Origin: Bacteroidales bacterium
GTDB lineage: Bacteria; Bacteroidota; Bacteroidia; Bacteroidales; P3
Assembly (NCBI GenBank): GCA_017618625.1
Contig: JAFZTV010000016.1
Coordinates: 1-23,897, forward strand
Length of the DNA: 23,897 bases
Direction of reading: 5' to 3'
The position numbers and the translations under genes are program-made. Numbering within the stretch: the first letter of the stretch is position 1; each line of letters starts with the position of its first letter. Of the stretch, positions 23,480 to 23,897 are shown piece after piece. The notes under the pieces were generated by a model. That model did no database searches and was not told the origin of the DNA. It worked only from the letters and a program-made list of their open reading frames with translations.

Positions 23480-23710
23480 CACGGATTTGTCCTAGGTTCG
23501 TCCCTGGGTTGTTTTTTCGGGCTCCTAGTTGTGTAGCAGATTTGTCTTAGTTGTGTCCTAGATTTCTCCTAGTTGTCCCCTACATTTGTCTTAGTATTTT
23601 CCTAGATTTGTCTTAGCATAGTCCTACTTTTGTAGCACTTGTTATGCACTTTTGTAGGAGGTAGAGAGCAGGTAGAAAGAGGGTAGAGAGCACTTGTGGC
23701 CTAGACGGCG
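23480..23710. repeat. Long degenerate 11-bp period array, 21 units
   Basis: The 231 bp divide into 21 consecutive 11-mers with no insertion or deletion. The commonest form is CCTAGATTTGT (perfect at 23601-23611), with variants such as CTTAGTTGTGT, CCTACATTTGT and CCTACTTTTGT. Units 17-19 (23656-23688) switch to a purine-rich AGNAGGTAGAG type but stay in phase, and the last unit returns to CCTAG. The second and third units share CTAGGTTC(A/G)TCC and GGGTT with the array near 12031. Confidence 0.85.
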
Positions 23711-23819
23711 GTATGAAGCTGTGGGGAGCTCTAGGTGGTTGTGTGGAAATTTTACAGGGGGCGTTGGTGGTTTTGATGCTTAAATTCAACTTGTAAGTGC
23801 AACACTAGGTAAAAAGAAA

Positions 23820-23839
23820 GTGCCGAAATTAATCGGCAC
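23820..23839. repeat. Perfect inverted repeat upstream of the last gene
   Basis: GTGCCGA (23820-23826) and TCGGCAC (23833-23839) flank AATTAA, so the whole 20-bp site is a perfect palindrome. It ends 17 nt before the TACCTTTG box, so it could be an operator, or a hairpin that blocks read-in transcription into an insertion sequence. Confidence 0.65.
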
Positions 23840-23856
23840 AATCCGGGAAAAATGAT

Positions 23857-23864
23857 TACCTTTG
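23857..23864 (+). promoter_or_regulatory. Probable -7 element of the gene at the right edge
   Basis: TACCTTTG matches TAnnTTTG. It is only 7 nt before the ATG at 23872, so the transcript would be nearly leaderless. No TTTG -33 box is seen; the palindrome occupies that region. Confidence 0.45.
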
Positions 23865-23871
23865 TGTTGAA

Positions 23872-23897
23872 ATGAAAAAATACAACCATCTAACCCA
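23872..23897 (+). CDS. Start of a gene, probably an IS30-family transposase, cut by the window
   Basis: Only eight complete codons are visible: MKKYNHLT. IS30-family transposases commonly begin with a short Lys/Tyr-rich stretch and HLT just before a helix-turn-helix (…LT-x-E-x-R…), so this is a plausible match, helped by the terminal-repeat-like sequence upstream. Eight residues cannot prove it. Confidence 0.4.

Larger units (their letters stand above)
23784..23897 (+). mobile_element. Probable left end of an IS30-family insertion sequence
   Basis: The sequence from ATTCAACTTGTAAGTGCAAC (23784) onward has the look of an IS30-type terminal repeat, judged from memory. It is followed by a short leader, a TACCTTTG promoter box and the first codons of a protein whose start fits IS30 transposases. 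The right end lies outside the window, so the inverted repeat partner and target duplication cannot be checked. Confidence 0.4.

Noticed and set aside
23083..23550. 155-aa forward frame running into the 11-bp array
   Set aside because: Half is antisense to the peptidase and half is spacer. The array itself closes all frames with TAG codons.
23480..23710. CRISPR array
   Set aside because: Units are 11 bp, degenerate and contiguous, with no spacers, leader or cas genes.

Overview
The window looks like a Bacteroidales chromosome (phylum Bacteroidota). The evidence is threefold. Promoters have the Bacteroidota form TTTG-N19/20-TAnnTTTG, for example TATCTTTG at 7002 and 8461 and TAACTTTG at 19234, and genes lack clear Shine-Dalgarno sites. 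The gene families are typical of the group: a stand-alone ECF sigma factor, WG-repeat protein, MBOAT plus SGNH pair, M28 and M49-like lipoproteins, and RecQ with a long C-terminal extension. Many genes start with TTG or GTG. Genus cannot be fixed from this sequence.

Layout. 1-6743 is read leftward: a truncated MBOAT O-acyltransferase, an SGNH hydrolase, trpS, an unknown lipoprotein and a SulP-STAS anion transporter. 7088-9596 is read rightward: an ECF sigma factor, a possible small gene closed by a perfect 17-bp hairpin, and a membrane-anchored WG-repeat protein. 9630-11538 is leftward: an M28 lipoprotein, efp and an 89-aa membrane/coiled-coil protein. After a 600-bp spacer full of short-period repeats comes a leftward cluster (12153-19198) transcribed as kdsD, lptB, mrdA, rodA, clpX, tatD. 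This links KDO/LPS synthesis, LPS export, cell elongation and proteolysis. recQ is divergent from kdsD. recQ converges on an M49-like zinc peptidase lipoprotein, with a strong shared hairpin between them. The last 550 bp hold an 11-bp-period array and then what looks like the left end and first codons of an IS30-type insertion sequence.

Most of the window is ordinary housekeeping and envelope biology. The unusual signal lies between the genes. Several spacers are degenerate arrays with an exact fixed period: 7 bp at 1, 2851, 11221, 12070 and 19265, and 11 bp at 11971 and 23480. Unit sequence drifts while the phase is kept without indels. The longest array has 21 units of 11 bp. The two 11-bp arrays share a CTAGGTTC(A/G)TCC core. 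I do not recognise these as a named repeat family.
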